A DNA stretch of 64,000 nucleotides. Origin: Lentzea terrae (GTDB lineage: Bacteria > Actinomycetota > Actinomycetes > Mycobacteriales > Pseudonocardiaceae). Shown here one piece after another: positions 1 to 8,789 of the stretch (position 1 is the stretch's first letter; the number at the start of each line of letters is the position of its first letter). Below the pieces are notes generated by a model. The model had not been told where the DNA came from. It did not search any database and saw nothing but the letters and a program-made list of their open reading frames with translations. The stretch is taken from assembly GCF_003265345.1 (NCBI RefSeq), contig NZ_QFWW01000002.1:411327-475326 (forward strand), read 5' to 3'. The translations under genes and the position numbers were made by a program.

Positions 1-671
1 CCGGCGTTCACGAAGAAGGAGATGCGGGCGACGACCTCACCGAACTTCTCCTGAGGCACCTGACCGGAGTCGCGCACCGAGTCCAGGACGGCGATCGCCG
101 TGCACATCGCGTACGCGACCTCCTGCGCCGGCGTCGCGCCGACCTCCTGGAGGTGGTAGCTGCAGATGTTGATCGGGTTCCACTTCGGCACGTTCGACAC
201 GGTCCACGCGACCATGTCGGTGATCAGCCGCAGCGACGGTCCCGGCGGGAACACGTAGGTGCCGCGGGACAGGTACTCCTTGATGATGTCGTTCTGCGTC
301 GTGCCGGCCAGTGCCGACGGGTCCGCGCCCTGCTCCTCCGCCACGGTGACGTACAGCGCGAGCAGCCACATGGCCGTCGCGTTGATCGTCATCGACGTGT
401 TGGCGCCGCCGAGCGGGATCTGGTCGAAGAGCTGGCGCATGTCGCCGATGTGGCTGATCGGCACGCCGACCTTGCCGACCTCGCCCTTCGCGAGCTCGTC
501 GTCGGGGTCGTAGCCGGTCTGCGTCGGCAGGTCGAACGCCACCGACAGGCCGGTCTGCCCCTTCGCGAGGTTCCGGCGGTACAGGGCGTTGGAAGCCGCG
601 GCCGAGGAGTGACCCGCGTACGTGCGCATCACCCAGGGGCGGTCGCGTTCACGGTCACTCGGGTACGGCAC
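1..671 (-). CDS. meaA: MeaA-like acyl-CoA mutase, N-terminal part (cut by window edge)
   Basis: This is the N-terminal ~223 residues of a B12-dependent acyl-CoA mutase; the C-terminal part lies outside the window. Visible motifs are MRTYAGHSSAAASN, GQTGLSVAFDLPTQTGYD, TSMTINATAMWLLAL and GTTQNDIIKEYLSRGT, typical of the mutase TIM barrel that binds the CoA ester. From memory the sequence resembles MeaA (ethylmalonyl-CoA mutase-like) more than the MutB large subunit, but that needs a comparison. I chose the GTG at 671 because GGGAGG lies six bases upstream; the protein then begins VPYPSDRERDRPWVMRTYAG. The expected role is carbon-skeleton rearrangement in ethylmalonyl-CoA or related acyl-CoA metabolism, using adenosylcobalamin. 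A PduO-type cobalamin adenosyltransferase lies 1.7 kb away. Confidence 0.85.
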   Translation of the reverse strand, partial: MPYPSDRERDRPWVMRTYAGHSSAAASNALYRRNLAKGQTGLSVAFDLPTQTGYDPDDELAKGEVGKVGVPISHIGDMRQLFDQIPLGGANTSMTINATAMWLLALYVTVAEEQGADPSALAGTTQNDIIKEYLSRGTYVFPPGPSLRLITDMVAWTVSNVPKWNPINICSYHLQEVGATPAQEVAYAMCTAIAVLDSVRDSGQVPQEKFGEVVARISFFVNA

Positions 672-770
672 AGCAACCTCCCACGACGTTGTTGTTCGGA
701 GCGTACTGGCCGGTAACCAAAGCTGCGCGTGCGATTGCTCACTGAATCGAGACCACAAGAGCATGATTGA

Positions 771-1061
771 GTGGTGACGGCGATCTACCAGACAGTGGTC
801 GTGTTCGGGGTGATCGGACTGCTGGCGCTGGCGTTGAGGTACTTCGTGGGCAACGACAAGCGGCCCGTGCCGGATCTCGACGGCACGGACTTCGGGTTGC
901 TGAGCGAGGTGGCGATCGTGCCCACCGAGGAGGCCGCGAACGTCCTCGTGCAGAAGCTGAAGGCGAACGGGGTGCGTGCCACGCGTTCGCGGAACGCGCC
1001 GTACCGGGTGATGGTGTTCCCGGCGGACGTCGCGGACGCGCGGCTGGTGCTGAAAACCTAG
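771..1061 (+). CDS. Small membrane-anchored protein of unknown function
   Basis: A 96-residue protein. An N-terminal hydrophobic segment (about residues 5-25, [19 protein letters not shown]) probably anchors it in the membrane. The remaining ~65 residues form a soluble domain with a pattern like small DUF2007/SPOR-type folds ([19 protein letters not shown], then [16 protein letters not shown]); this resemblance is weak. Two GTG codons in tandem (771, 774) could both start it. It is divergent from the mutase gene, and its end overlaps the last bases of convergent murA. Its position next to murA might suggest a cell-envelope link, but nothing in the sequence proves one. Confidence 0.75.
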   Translation: MVTAIYQTVVVFGVIGLLALALRYFVGNDKRPVPDLDGTDFGLLSEVAIVPTEEAANVLVQKLKANGVRATRSRNAPYRVMVFPADVADARLVLKT

Positions 1062-2323
1062 GAGCTGACGCGCTCCACGTCGGCACCGAGCTTGCGGAGG
1101 TTTTCCACGAACCCAGGGTAACCGCGCTCGATGTGGAAGATTTCGTAGACCTCGGTGGCCCCGTCCGCGCACAGACCGGCCAGCACCAGCCCCGCACCAG
1201 CGCGGATGTCCGAGGCCCAGACCGGCGCACTGGACAGCTGCTCCACGCCGCGGATCACCGCGTGGTGACCGTCCGTGCGCGCGTCGGCCCCGAGCCTGAT
1301 CATCTCGTCGATGAACCGGAACCGCGCCTCGAACAGGTTCTCGGTGATCATCGAGGTGCCTTCGGAGACCGCGGACAGCGCGATCGCGAACGGCTGGTTG
1401 TCCGTGGCGAAACCGGGGTACGGCAGCGTCACGAAGTCGACCGCCTTGGGCCGCCCGTCCATGACGACCCGGAAGCCCTCGTCCTCGCCCTCGTAGACGG
1501 TGACCTCGGCGCCCGCCATGCGCAGCTTCTCCAGCACCAGGTCGAGGTGGTGCGGGTTCACGCCGCGCACCCGCACGTCGCCGCGGGTCATGGCGGCGGC
1601 GAAGCCCCACGTCGCGCCGACGATCCGGTCGCCGATCACGCGGTGCTCGGTCGGCTTGAGCTCGGTCACGCCGTGCACGGTCAACGTGGACGTGCCCGCG
1701 CCCTCGATCCGCGCGCCCATCTGCGTGAGCATCAGGCACAGGTCGATGATCTCCGGCTCGCGCGCGGCGTTGTCGATGACCGTCGTGCCGTTCGCCAGCA
1801 CGGCCGCCATCAGGATGTTCTCGGTGGCGCCCATGCTCGGGAAGTCGAGCCAGATCTGCGCGCCGTGCAGCCCCTCGGCCTCGGCGACGATGCAGCCGTG
1901 CTCGATCCAGGTCTTGGCGCCGAGCTTCTCGAGCCCGCTCTGGTGCATGTCCAACGGCCGCGAGCCGATCGCGTCGCCACCCGGCAACGCCACGACCGCG
2001 CGCTTGCACCGGCCGACCAGCGGCCCCAGCACGCAGATCGACGCCCGCAGCTTGCCCATCGCCTCGGAGTCGGCGTGGTAGCTCAGCTCCGCCGGCGTGG
2101 TGATCCTCGCCACGTCACCCTCGAGCTCGACCTCGCACCCGAGGCTGCGCAACGCGTCCGCCATCAGCGGCACGTCGAGGATGTCGGGGCAGTTGGTGAG
2201 GGTCGTCGTGCCCTCGGCGAGCAGAGCAGCGGCCATCAGCTTGAGGACGCTGTTCTTTGCGCCGACGACATCAACCTCGCCGACCAGACGTGCGCCACCG
2301 TGTACCCGGAAATGCTCGCTCAC
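1058..2323 (-). CDS. murA: UDP-N-acetylglucosamine 1-carboxyvinyltransferase
   Basis: 421 residues, full family length. It transfers enolpyruvate from PEP to UDP-GlcNAc, the first committed step of peptidoglycan synthesis in the cytoplasm. Typical MurA segments are present: [19 protein letters not shown] near the N-terminus, [19 protein letters not shown] mid-protein, and [13 protein letters not shown] later. The active-site loop reads PGGDAIG, so the usual catalytic Cys (PGGCAIG in E. coli) is Asp, as in mycobacterial MurA; that change is known to give intrinsic fosfomycin insensitivity. It is divergent from the adenosyltransferase gene at 2359, the usual actinobacterial arrangement downstream of atpC. 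Confidence 0.97.
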   Translation of the reverse strand: MSEHFRVHGGARLVGEVDVVGAKNSVLKLMAAALLAEGTTTLTNCPDILDVPLMADALRSLGCEVELEGDVARITTPAELSYHADSEAMGKLRASICVLGPLVGRCKRAVVALPGGDAIGSRPLDMHQSGLEKLGAKTWIEHGCIVAEAEGLHGAQIWLDFPSMGATENILMAAVLANGTTVIDNAAREPEIIDLCLMLTQMGARIEGAGTSTLTVHGVTELKPTEHRVIGDRIVGATWGFAAAMTRGDVRVRGVNPHHLDLVLEKLRMAGAEVTVYEGEDEGFRVVMDGRPKAVDFVTLPYPGFATDNQPFAIALSAVSEGTSMITENLFEARFRFIDEMIRLGADARTDGHHAVIRGVEQLSSAPVWASDIRAGAGLVLAGLCADGATEVYEIFHIERGYPGFVENLRKLGADVERVSS

Positions 2324-2346
2324 GCGGCAATCCTACGTACTGGCCC

Positions 2347-2352
2347 TACATT
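2347..2352 (+). promoter_or_regulatory. Possible -10 box of a leaderless promoter
   Basis: TACATT sits six bases before the adenosyltransferase ATG, the spacing expected if transcription begins at the A of the start codon. There is no recognisable ribosome binding site and no clear -35 box. It lies just upstream of the murA start on the other strand. Confidence 0.4.
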
Positions 2353-2358
2353 GCAGTC

Positions 2359-2931
2359 ATGGCGGTACATCTCACCAAGATCTACACGCGGGTCGGCGAC
2401 GACGGCACGACCGGCCTCGGCGACTTCTCGCGCGTTCCGAAGACCTCGCCTCGCATCGAGGCGTACGCGGACGTCGACGAGACGAACGCGGCACTGGGCG
2501 TGGCCCTGGCGCTGGGACAGCTGGCAGATGACGTCCACGACGTCGTGCGCAAGGTGCAGAACGACCTGTTCGACGTCGGAGCTGACCTCTGCACACCGAT
2601 CGTGCCGGACCCCAAGTACCCGCCGCTGCGCATCACCCAGGCCTACGTGGACCGCCTGGAGGGCTACTGCGACACGTTCAACGAGCGGCTGGGCAAGCTC
2701 GACTCGTTCATCCTGAACGGCGGCACGCCCGGCGCGGCCCTGCTGCACCAGGCGCGCACGATCGCGCGCAGGGCAGAGCGGCGTGCCTGGTCGTTGATCG
2801 AGGCCGACGCCGAGCACACGAACGTGCTGACGGCGAAGTACCTGAACAGGCTGAGTGACCTGCTGTTCATCCTGGCCCGCGTGGCCAACCCGGACGGCGA
2901 CGTGCTGTGGCAGCCCGGGGAGAACGCCTAA
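2359..2931 (+). CDS. PduO-type cob(I)alamin adenosyltransferase
   Basis: 190 residues. It makes adenosylcobalamin from ATP and cob(I)alamin. The ATP-binding N-terminal motif KIYTRVGDDGTTGLGDF is present, as are the conserved ARTIARRAERRAW and LNRLSDLLFILAR helices of the PduO family. I chose the ATG at 2359. It has no Shine-Dalgarno, but a TACATT -10-like hexamer at 2347-2352 ends six bases before the ATG, so the transcript may be leaderless. It is convergent with the DUF2550 gene, overlapping by four bases. The product could serve the B12-dependent mutase at the window start. Confidence 0.95.
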   Translation: MAVHLTKIYTRVGDDGTTGLGDFSRVPKTSPRIEAYADVDETNAALGVALALGQLADDVHDVVRKVQNDLFDVGADLCTPIVPDPKYPPLRITQAYVDRLEGYCDTFNERLGKLDSFILNGGTPGAALLHQARTIARRAERRAWSLIEADAEHTNVLTAKYLNRLSDLLFILARVANPDGDVLWQPGENA

Positions 2932-3359
2932 GAGGCCCAGGGAATGGAACGGCCCGGAGGCGCTGACTCGAGCCAGGACAGGAATCCTGTGAGCGCGTCC
3001 GGGCCCATCGCGATCTCGACCTCGCCGCCGGGAATGCGGCACCGCAGCACCGTGGCGCCGACCGGCATGGCGTACGCCTCCGGCCCCGTCGGCTCACGGC
3101 GCGCGTCGATCTCGAGTCCGTCTCTGGAGATCAGCTGGTCTGGCCCCGACCCGAGCGAGAGCACGCGGAACCAGGCGAACGAGTCGCCCCGGTAGTGCCC
3201 CACGCCCAGGTGCCAGCCTCGGCCGCGATCGTCGAACTGACTGCGCAGCGCGACGTGCACGCCGCCCTCACGCAGCAGCCGGATGCGGCGCCAGGCGAAG
3301 TAGGCGATGACGACTGCCACTCCAAGCAGGATCAGTCCGGCAATCTCGGTGATCCCCAC
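2928..3359 (-). CDS. DUF2550 domain membrane protein
   Basis: 143 residues from a GTG at 3359. A single N-terminal membrane helix (about residues 4-24, EIAGLILLGVAVVIAYFAWR) is followed by a soluble DUF2550 domain containing GRGWHLGVGHYRGDSFAWFR and a C-terminal WLES-containing helix. DUF2550 proteins are conserved next to atpC in actinobacteria; their function is not established. It lies 22 bases downstream of atpC on the same strand and is probably co-transcribed with it. The longer reading frame back to 3437 would run into atpC, so I rejected that start. Confidence 0.85.
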   Translation of the reverse strand: MGITEIAGLILLGVAVVIAYFAWRRIRLLREGGVHVALRSQFDDRGRGWHLGVGHYRGDSFAWFRVLSLGSGPDQLISRDGLEIDARREPTGPEAYAMPVGATVLRCRIPGGEVEIAMGPDALTGFLSWLESAPPGRSIPWAS

Positions 3360-3381
3360 GGCTGCGGCCTCGCGCCCGGTC

Positions 3382-3747
3382 TCAGGCCGACTGTTCCACG
3401 GCCCGCACGCGCGCTGCCGCACGTGCGCGCTCTGCATCGTCCGCGTCCTGCAGCGCCGTCCGCGCCGCGTCCACGTCGATCTCGCCCGCGAGCTCGGCGT
3501 CCTCGGCGAGAATCGATACGCCGGTGCCGGTCACGGAGAGGAAGCCACCGTGCACCGCGGCGGTGACGAGGCCACCGTCCGTCGTGCGGATGCGCACCAC
3601 GCCACCCTCGACCAGCTGACCGAGAACGGGCTCGTGACCGGGCAGGATGCCGATCTCCCCCTCGGTCGTCTGAGCCGAAACAGAGGTGGCCTTACCGGAC
3701 CACAGGCGGCGTTCAACGGCGACCAGTTCAACGGTCATCTCGGCCAC
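3382..3747 (-). CDS. atpC: ATP synthase F1 epsilon subunit, detached from the atp operon
   Basis: 121 residues. The F1 epsilon subunit couples rotation and inhibits ATP hydrolysis. The family pattern is clear: [17 protein letters not shown] at the N-terminus, [16 protein letters not shown], and a C-terminal Ala/Arg-rich helix. The GTG at 3747 has AGGGAG six bases upstream; the internal ATG at 3738 is an alternative. In most actinomycetes atpC directly follows atpD. Here atpD ends 6.5 kb away with its own terminator, and an oppositely directed sigma-factor gene starts 107 bases upstream. atpC therefore needs its own promoter (candidate at 3780-3785). Confidence 0.96.
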   Translation of the reverse strand: MAEMTVELVAVERRLWSGKATSVSAQTTEGEIGILPGHEPVLGQLVEGGVVRIRTTDGGLVTAAVHGGFLSVTGTGVSILAEDAELAGEIDVDAARTALQDADDAERARAAARVRAVEQSA

Positions 3748-3779
3748 GCGTATCTCCCTCGTCGTCTGGAGTCGAACTG

Positions 3780-3785
3780 AGTCTA
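3780..3785 (-). promoter_or_regulatory. Candidate -10 box for displaced atpC
   Basis: The minus strand reads TAGACT 33 bases upstream of the atpC GTG, a fair match to an actinomycete vegetative -10 box; no convincing -35 is seen at 16-18 bases. The same 106-bp divergent region carries a separated inverted repeat (CTGACA at 3795-3800, TGTCAG at 3820-3825) nearer the sigma-factor gene that may serve that gene instead. Confidence 0.35.
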
Positions 3786-3853
3786 AACGGTCGCCTGACA
3801 ACCTTGCCGCCCCGCCCGGTGTCAGTACCTTCGACAACCGCCGAAGGGGGGAC

Positions 3854-4342
3854 ATGCAGGACTTCGAGGACTTCGTGGCGTTGCGTTCGCAGGCTTTGTT
3901 GCGCACCGCGTACCTGCTGTGCGGCGGTGACAAAGGCGCCGCCGAGGACATTCTGCAGGACGTCCTCATGGGCATGTACGGCAAGTGGCGCCGAATCCGG
4001 ACTTCCCCGGAAGCCTACGCGCGCACCGCGCTGGCCAACGCGGCCGCGAACCGCTGGCGACGGCGTTCCCGCAAGCCGGAGGCACCGCTGGAACTGGGGG
4101 CGGTACCTGCGGCTCGGGGGCACGAACAGCAGGTCGTGGACGCGGACAGCGTGGTGCGTGCGTTGGCGCAGCTGCCGAAGAAGATGCGCGCGGTGCTGGT
4201 GCTGAGGTTCTTCGACGACCTCAGCGAGGCCGAGACCGCCCGCACGCTGGGTTGCGGCATCGGCACGGTGAAGAGCCAGACCTCGCGCGGCCTCGCCCGC
4301 ATGCGGGAGCTGATGGGTGAGCAGGTGTTGACGTGGAACTGA
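3854..4342 (+). CDS. SigE-family ECF RNA polymerase sigma factor
   Basis: 162 residues. Region 2 covers about residues 5-70 ([20 protein letters not shown], then YGKWRRI). Region 4 covers about 105-155 ([40 protein letters not shown]). This is the compact SigE-type sigma-70 subfamily common in Streptomyces and relatives. The ATG at 3854 follows a purine-rich GAAGGGGGGAC ribosome site. It is followed with a 10-base overlap by a one-helix membrane protein, the usual place for a cognate anti-sigma factor. It sits within the material separating atpC from atpD. Its target regulon cannot be read from the sequence. Confidence 0.9.
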   Translation: MQDFEDFVALRSQALLRTAYLLCGGDKGAAEDILQDVLMGMYGKWRRIRTSPEAYARTALANAAANRWRRRSRKPEAPLELGAVPAARGHEQQVVDADSVVRALAQLPKKMRAVLVLRFFDDLSEAETARTLGCGIGTVKSQTSRGLARMRELMGEQVLTWN

Positions 4343-5547
4343 AAGAAGCAATGGAGGCCGCGACGGCAGACCTGGACGTGCGGCCGGGATTCGTGGGGGA
4401 CGTGATGGCCGGTGCGCGACGACGACACACGCGCAAACTGCTCGCCGTGACCGCGGCTGTGGCGCTGCTCGCAGGCGTGACGACGGGGGTGGTGCTGACT
4501 CGCTCCTCCGAACCGCCGCTGCTCACGGATGATGAACGGCTGACGGCCGCCACGAGTGGTGACCTGGCCTCCGACCGGACAGTCGTCGAGCAGGCGCTGC
4601 GCGTGTGGCAAAGCACACAGAAGGCGCCGGAGCGCATCGCGGACTTCTCCGCTCCCGCACACGTCTTCTGGGCGGGCCAGACACCGTCCGGCCCCGCGGT
4701 GCTGATCGTGCAGCCGGTCCGGGGGACGAGCACCCCCACGCCGATGACCCTCGTCGGCCTGGTCGCCGGGAATGAGGTCGTGGACCGCGAAATGCTGGTC
4801 GACGGCGAACGCGAGCGCGGGATCTACCGCTTCGGCGCGAGCCAGTCGACGACTGTCGTGCTGAGCCTCGGCCAGACCGTGTACTGGTCGCAACGACCGG
4901 TGCGCGGCGAGGACGGCCGGCTGTCGCGCCAGTGGCAGGCAGCCGACACCGGCGGCAGCGGCGTGGCCGTGGTGAGCGCCCAGCCGGCGGACCGACCGGT
5001 GTTCGTTCGCGCCGACACCCAGCCCGCTGCCGACGACTTCCTCAGGGAACCGCTCATGGCGAAGCAGGACTACGGACCGGACACCGCCTTCAAACCGCAT
5101 CCCGGCCTCGGCTGGACCGACAGCGTGTGGGCGACGGACAAGCACGACGAGCACCCGCAGATGAAGTCGATGCTGGCGCACCGCGACATGCAACGAGCCG
5201 GGGTGCTCGACTACCTCGTGCGTGATGACGAGTGGGGGCGGTGGCAGGTGCGGGCGTGGCTGCCGGACGGCAGGTTCGCCAACGTGTTCGAGGCCAACGG
5301 CGAGACGTACGCCGCCCTCTACCGCGCGAACGGCACGTTCGACAGCGGTGTGGCCGGAGGTCCGACGCGCAAGACCGCACCACTGCCGGCACGGGTGCGG
5401 TTGCCCGGCGACCTGGGGACCGTCGTGGCCGACTTCGGGTTCCGGATCGGCCCGGACCGACGTCCCGACGTGTGGATCGCGCCCGCGGGTACGACCGAGG
5501 TGAGGGTCGAGCGAGCTGAAGGCGACTCGGTCCAGGTGCCGCTCTAA
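4333..5547 (+). CDS. Single-pass membrane protein coupled to the sigma factor (putative anti-sigma partner)
   Basis: 404 residues, starting at a GTG inside the end of the sigma-factor gene (10-base overlap), so translation is probably coupled. The cytoplasmic N-terminus of about 33 residues is short and ends in RRRHTRK. One membrane helix follows (about 35-57, LLAVTAAVALLAGVTTGVVL). The remaining ~345 residues would be extracytoplasmic and contain no domain I recognise. There is no zinc-binding HxxxCxxC anti-sigma motif. Calling it an anti-sigma factor is inferred from gene order and topology only. It ends convergently with the ABC transporter gene at 5544, overlapping by four bases. Confidence 0.8.
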   Translation: MELKEAMEAATADLDVRPGFVGDVMAGARRRHTRKLLAVTAAVALLAGVTTGVVLTRSSEPPLLTDDERLTAATSGDLASDRTVVEQALRVWQSTQKAPERIADFSAPAHVFWAGQTPSGPAVLIVQPVRGTSTPTPMTLVGLVAGNEVVDREMLVDGERERGIYRFGASQSTTVVLSLGQTVYWSQRPVRGEDGRLSRQWQAADTGGSGVAVVSAQPADRPVFVRADTQPAADDFLREPLMAKQDYGPDTAFKPHPGLGWTDSVWATDKHDEHPQMKSMLAHRDMQRAGVLDYLVRDDEWGRWQVRAWLPDGRFANVFEANGETYAALYRANGTFDSGVAGGPTRKTAPLPARVRLPGDLGTVVADFGFRIGPDRRPDVWIAPAGTTEVRVERAEGDSVQVPL

Positions 5548-7274
5548 CCGCCGTGCCAGGAGCGCCAGAGCGTCGCGTAGGTGCCGTCTCTGGCGACCAG
5601 ATCGTCGTGGGGCCCCAACTCCACGACGCGGCCCGCGTCGACGACCGCGATCCGGTCCGCGTCACGCGCGGTCTGCAACCGGTGCGCGATCGCGATCACC
5701 GTGCGTCTCTCCCGCACGGCCGCGATCGCACGCTCGGCGTGCCTGGCCGTGGCCGGGTCGAGCGAGGAGGTCGCCTCGTCCAGCACCAGCGTGTGCGGAT
5801 CGGCGACCTCCACCCGTGCGAGCGCGAGTTGTTGTGCCTGCGCGGGATCCAGCTGCAGCCCACCGGCACCCAGCCTGGTGTCCAACCCGTCCGGCAGCTC
5901 GTCGAACCATCGCGCGTCGACGGTCCGCAACGCTGCAACGAGTTGCTCGTCGGAGGCATCGGGAACGGCCAGCGCGAGGTTCTCCCGCAACGTCCCGATG
6001 AACACGTGATGCTCTTGCGTCACCAGCACGATCTCCTGCTCGCCCGCCGCCACGAGATCCGCGACCGGCACGCCACCGACGAGCACCGAACCCTCCGCCG
6101 GCCGGTCGACACCCGCGATCAGCCGCCCCAGCGTCGACTTGCCCGCACCGGACACGCCCACGATCGCCAGCCGTTCGCCTGGCTGCACCACGAGATCGAC
6201 GCCGTGCAGCACCTCGTGGCCGTCCACATAGGAGTAGCGGACGCCGCGCACCTCGATGCGGTCGCTGTCCGGCACGTCGACCGCGGGTGCCGGCTCGATC
6301 TGCGCCCCGATGCCCTCGATCCGCGCGAACGACGCACCGCCGCGCTGCAGGAACTCGATCCAGAACAGGATGCGGTCCATCGGCTCGACGAGCCGCCACA
6401 CCCACAGGCCGGCCGTGACGACGACCTCGATGCCAACGCCGTCCGCCGTGTACATCAGGCCGCCGACGAGCAGCACCAACGCGGTCGGCAGGACGTTCAC
6501 GAAACCGGTCACCGGGAACAGCACGCTGCGCAGCCCGAGCGTCCGCATGCGCGCCCGGTACGACCGCGCGACGGTGTCGTCCGCGGCGGCCACCAGCCGG
6601 TCCCGCAGCCCGTACGTCTCGATCGTCCGGCTGCCCTCGCCGACCGCTGCGGAAATCTCCGCCACGTCCCCGTTGGCTTCGCTCTCCGCGAGGTACGCGT
6701 CGCGCGCACGAGCGAGATACCAACGCACCACCCACACGACGGACGGCACGCCGGTCAGCGCGACCAGTCCGAGCACCGGGTCCAGCGCGAACATCGCCAC
6801 GAACACGACAACGAGGTGCACCACGCCCGTGAGCACCTCGGGCACGCTGTCCCGCAACGCCAGCCCGACCGTGCCGACGTCACTCGTCACGCGGGTGAGC
6901 AGATCGCCTGTGCCGAGCCGGTCCACCACCCGCGCCGGCAAGGCCAGCGAGCGCCCCACCGCCTCCTCCCGCAACGAGGCCAGCAACCGTTCGCCGAGAC
7001 GCGTGGTCTGCAAAGCGCTGTACCGCACCAGCAACAGGTGCACCACCGCAGCACCCAGCACGCCGAGCGCGATCATGTCCACAGTGGACAAGGTCAGCGT
7101 GCCGTCCTGCACGCCACCGACGATCTTGCCGAGCAGGTAGGGCCCGACGAGCCCCGCCAACGCCGTCAGGGCGGTGAGCACGAGCACGACGGTCAACGCG
7201 CGTCGTTCGCCCCGCATCAACCGGACAGCAGCGCGCCGCACCTCGCGCCGGTCCGCGATCGGCAGCCGGTTCAT
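5544..7274 (-). CDS. ABC exporter half-transporter (membrane plus ATPase), degenerate signature
   Basis: 576 residues: about six membrane helices (residues ~30-300) followed by a nucleotide-binding domain. Walker A (GVSGAGKST), Q-loop (VLVTQEH), Walker B (HTLVLDEATSSLD) and H-loop (IAIAHRL) are intact, but the LSGGQ signature is replaced by LDPAQ. Its ATG at 7274 overlaps the TGA of the upstream gene (ATGA), so the two are translated as a pair and most likely form a heterodimeric exporter. This subunit would supply the Walker motifs, and the partner the canonical signature, of a single working ATP site. The substrate is unknown; drug, lipid or peptide export are all possible. Confidence 0.9.
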   Translation of the reverse strand: MNRLPIADRREVRRAAVRLMRGERRALTVVLVLTALTALAGLVGPYLLGKIVGGVQDGTLTLSTVDMIALGVLGAAVVHLLLVRYSALQTTRLGERLLASLREEAVGRSLALPARVVDRLGTGDLLTRVTSDVGTVGLALRDSVPEVLTGVVHLVVVFVAMFALDPVLGLVALTGVPSVVWVVRWYLARARDAYLAESEANGDVAEISAAVGEGSRTIETYGLRDRLVAAADDTVARSYRARMRTLGLRSVLFPVTGFVNVLPTALVLLVGGLMYTADGVGIEVVVTAGLWVWRLVEPMDRILFWIEFLQRGGASFARIEGIGAQIEPAPAVDVPDSDRIEVRGVRYSYVDGHEVLHGVDLVVQPGERLAIVGVSGAGKSTLGRLIAGVDRPAEGSVLVGGVPVADLVAAGEQEIVLVTQEHHVFIGTLRENLALAVPDASDEQLVAALRTVDARWFDELPDGLDTRLGAGGLQLDPAQAQQLALARVEVADPHTLVLDEATSSLDPATARHAERAIAAVRERRTVIAIAHRLQTARDADRIAVVDAGRVVELGPHDDLVARDGTYATLWRSWHGG

Positions 7275-8773
7275 CGGTTCTCCAGGTGCACCGTCTGGTC
7301 GGCCTGCCCGATCCACAACGGCGACGACGACACGACCACGGTGGTCCGCCCGAGCCGCGTCTGCTTCACCCGTTGCGCGACGGCCGCCTCAGTGACCGCG
7401 TCGAGCGCCGACGTGGGCTCGACGAGCACCAGCACCTCCGGTTCGCTGAGCAACGCCCGGACGAGCCGGAGCCGTTGCCGTTGACCGCCGGAAACGTTGC
7501 GCCCCTGGGACTCCAGGTGCGAGTCGAGCCCCTCCGGCAGGGCCTCCACGACGTCCACCGCGGCGGCCGCCCAGATCGCCTGCTCCAGCACGGCGTCGTC
7601 GTGCTCGGCCACCGACACCGCCTCGCGCACCGACCCGGCGAACAGGTAGTCGTCGTTGTCCGCCACAACTCCCGGCAGCCGATCCACCGCTTCCCTGGCC
7701 AGTTTCGCGTCGGCGGAGACCACCACGGTCAGCGCGCCGCTCTTCACCTCCAGCACCGGGGTGTCGTCGGTGGGAGCATCCGGCTGCAGCTTCAGGATCT
7801 CGATCACCCGCCGCGCCGACACCAACGCCCGCGGAATCGCGTCCGCACCCTCGATGAAGAAGCTGACCGGCACGATCAACGTCGTGACGTACAGGTAGAC
7901 GGCGAGCATCTCGGGCACGGTGATCGCCCCGGTCACCGCCATCCGCGCCACGATCCACGTGACCACCGCGAGGAACAGCGCCGGCAACCCCCACGTGAGC
8001 GCCTGCACCCAGCTCAGCCACGCCGACACCCGATAGCCGTCCCGCAGCACCTCGCGCGACTTGGCCCCGAAGCGCTCGGCGAACGCCGGTTTGCCACCGA
8101 TCCCGGACAGCACCTTCAACCCGGCCACGATGTCCCCTGCCCGCGAGCTCAGCTCCCCCTGGCTCTGCCGATAACCGGCCTCCACGGCGTGCAGCCCCCG
8201 CATCACCGGCCCGGTGACCACCGCCAGCACCGGCACACCCAGCAACACCACCACCGCGACGAGCGGCGAGATCCGCACCAGCAACACCGCAGTGGCCACG
8301 TACGCGACCACCGCACCAACTCCGGGCCCAGCGCTGGTGAGCGCGTGCGCAACCCGAGCCGTGTCACCGTTCTGCAGGTACGTGAGCTCCCCCGCGGACA
8401 ACTTCCGCCGCACCACCCCACCAAGCCGCGTGACGTGCCGGACCACGAGTTGCGCCGTCCGCAACGAGGCATCCGTCCGCACCATCGTCATGGTGCGGTG
8501 CCGCGCCATCCCGGCGAGCGCCAACAACCCCGCCACCACGACCAGCGCGACGCACCACCACACCAACGCACCTCGGTCGCCGCCGCGCAGACCGTCCTCA
8601 ACGGCCTTGGTGATGAGGTACGGCGGCACGAGCAGCCCGCACATCCACAGCGACCCCCACCACGCCCCGGCCAGCACCCGCCACGGCTGCATCCGCACGA
8701 GCCACCACAGGTACCGCCAGGGCGATCGGAGGTCCGGATCACCCGGATCGTCGTACGGAGCATGTCGGGCCAT
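7271..8773 (-). CDS. ABC exporter half-transporter lacking a Walker A motif
   Basis: 500 residues: a six-helix membrane domain (residues ~20-320) then a shortened ATPase domain of about 170 residues. The signature NVSGGQRQRLRL is canonical. There is no GxxGxGKS P-loop (the aligned region reads GALTVVVSADAKLA), the Walker B Asp is Val (VLVLVEPTSALD), and the H-loop His is Ser (VVVSSSP). This half therefore cannot hydrolyse ATP alone and complements the 5544-7274 subunit. ATGA overlap with that gene supports a fixed 1:1 complex. The start at 8773 follows directly downstream of the MFS gene on the same strand, with a 16-base gap. Confidence 0.9.
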   Translation of the reverse strand: MARHAPYDDPGDPDLRSPWRYLWWLVRMQPWRVLAGAWWGSLWMCGLLVPPYLITKAVEDGLRGGDRGALVWWCVALVVVAGLLALAGMARHRTMTMVRTDASLRTAQLVVRHVTRLGGVVRRKLSAGELTYLQNGDTARVAHALTSAGPGVGAVVAYVATAVLLVRISPLVAVVVLLGVPVLAVVTGPVMRGLHAVEAGYRQSQGELSSRAGDIVAGLKVLSGIGGKPAFAERFGAKSREVLRDGYRVSAWLSWVQALTWGLPALFLAVVTWIVARMAVTGAITVPEMLAVYLYVTTLIVPVSFFIEGADAIPRALVSARRVIEILKLQPDAPTDDTPVLEVKSGALTVVVSADAKLAREAVDRLPGVVADNDDYLFAGSVREAVSVAEHDDAVLEQAIWAAAAVDVVEALPEGLDSHLESQGRNVSGGQRQRLRLVRALLSEPEVLVLVEPTSALDAVTEAAVAQRVKQTRLGRTTVVVSSSPLWIGQADQTVHLENR

Positions 8774-8789
8774 GCACCCGACCTTGCCA

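Noticed and set aside
767..2716. Long plus-strand frame opposite murA
   Set aside because: It covers murA in antisense and part of the adenosyltransferase in a wrong frame; both genes have strong family motifs.
2320..3042. Minus-strand frame across the adenosyltransferase gene
   Set aside because: It is antisense to a clear PduO-type gene and has no motif.
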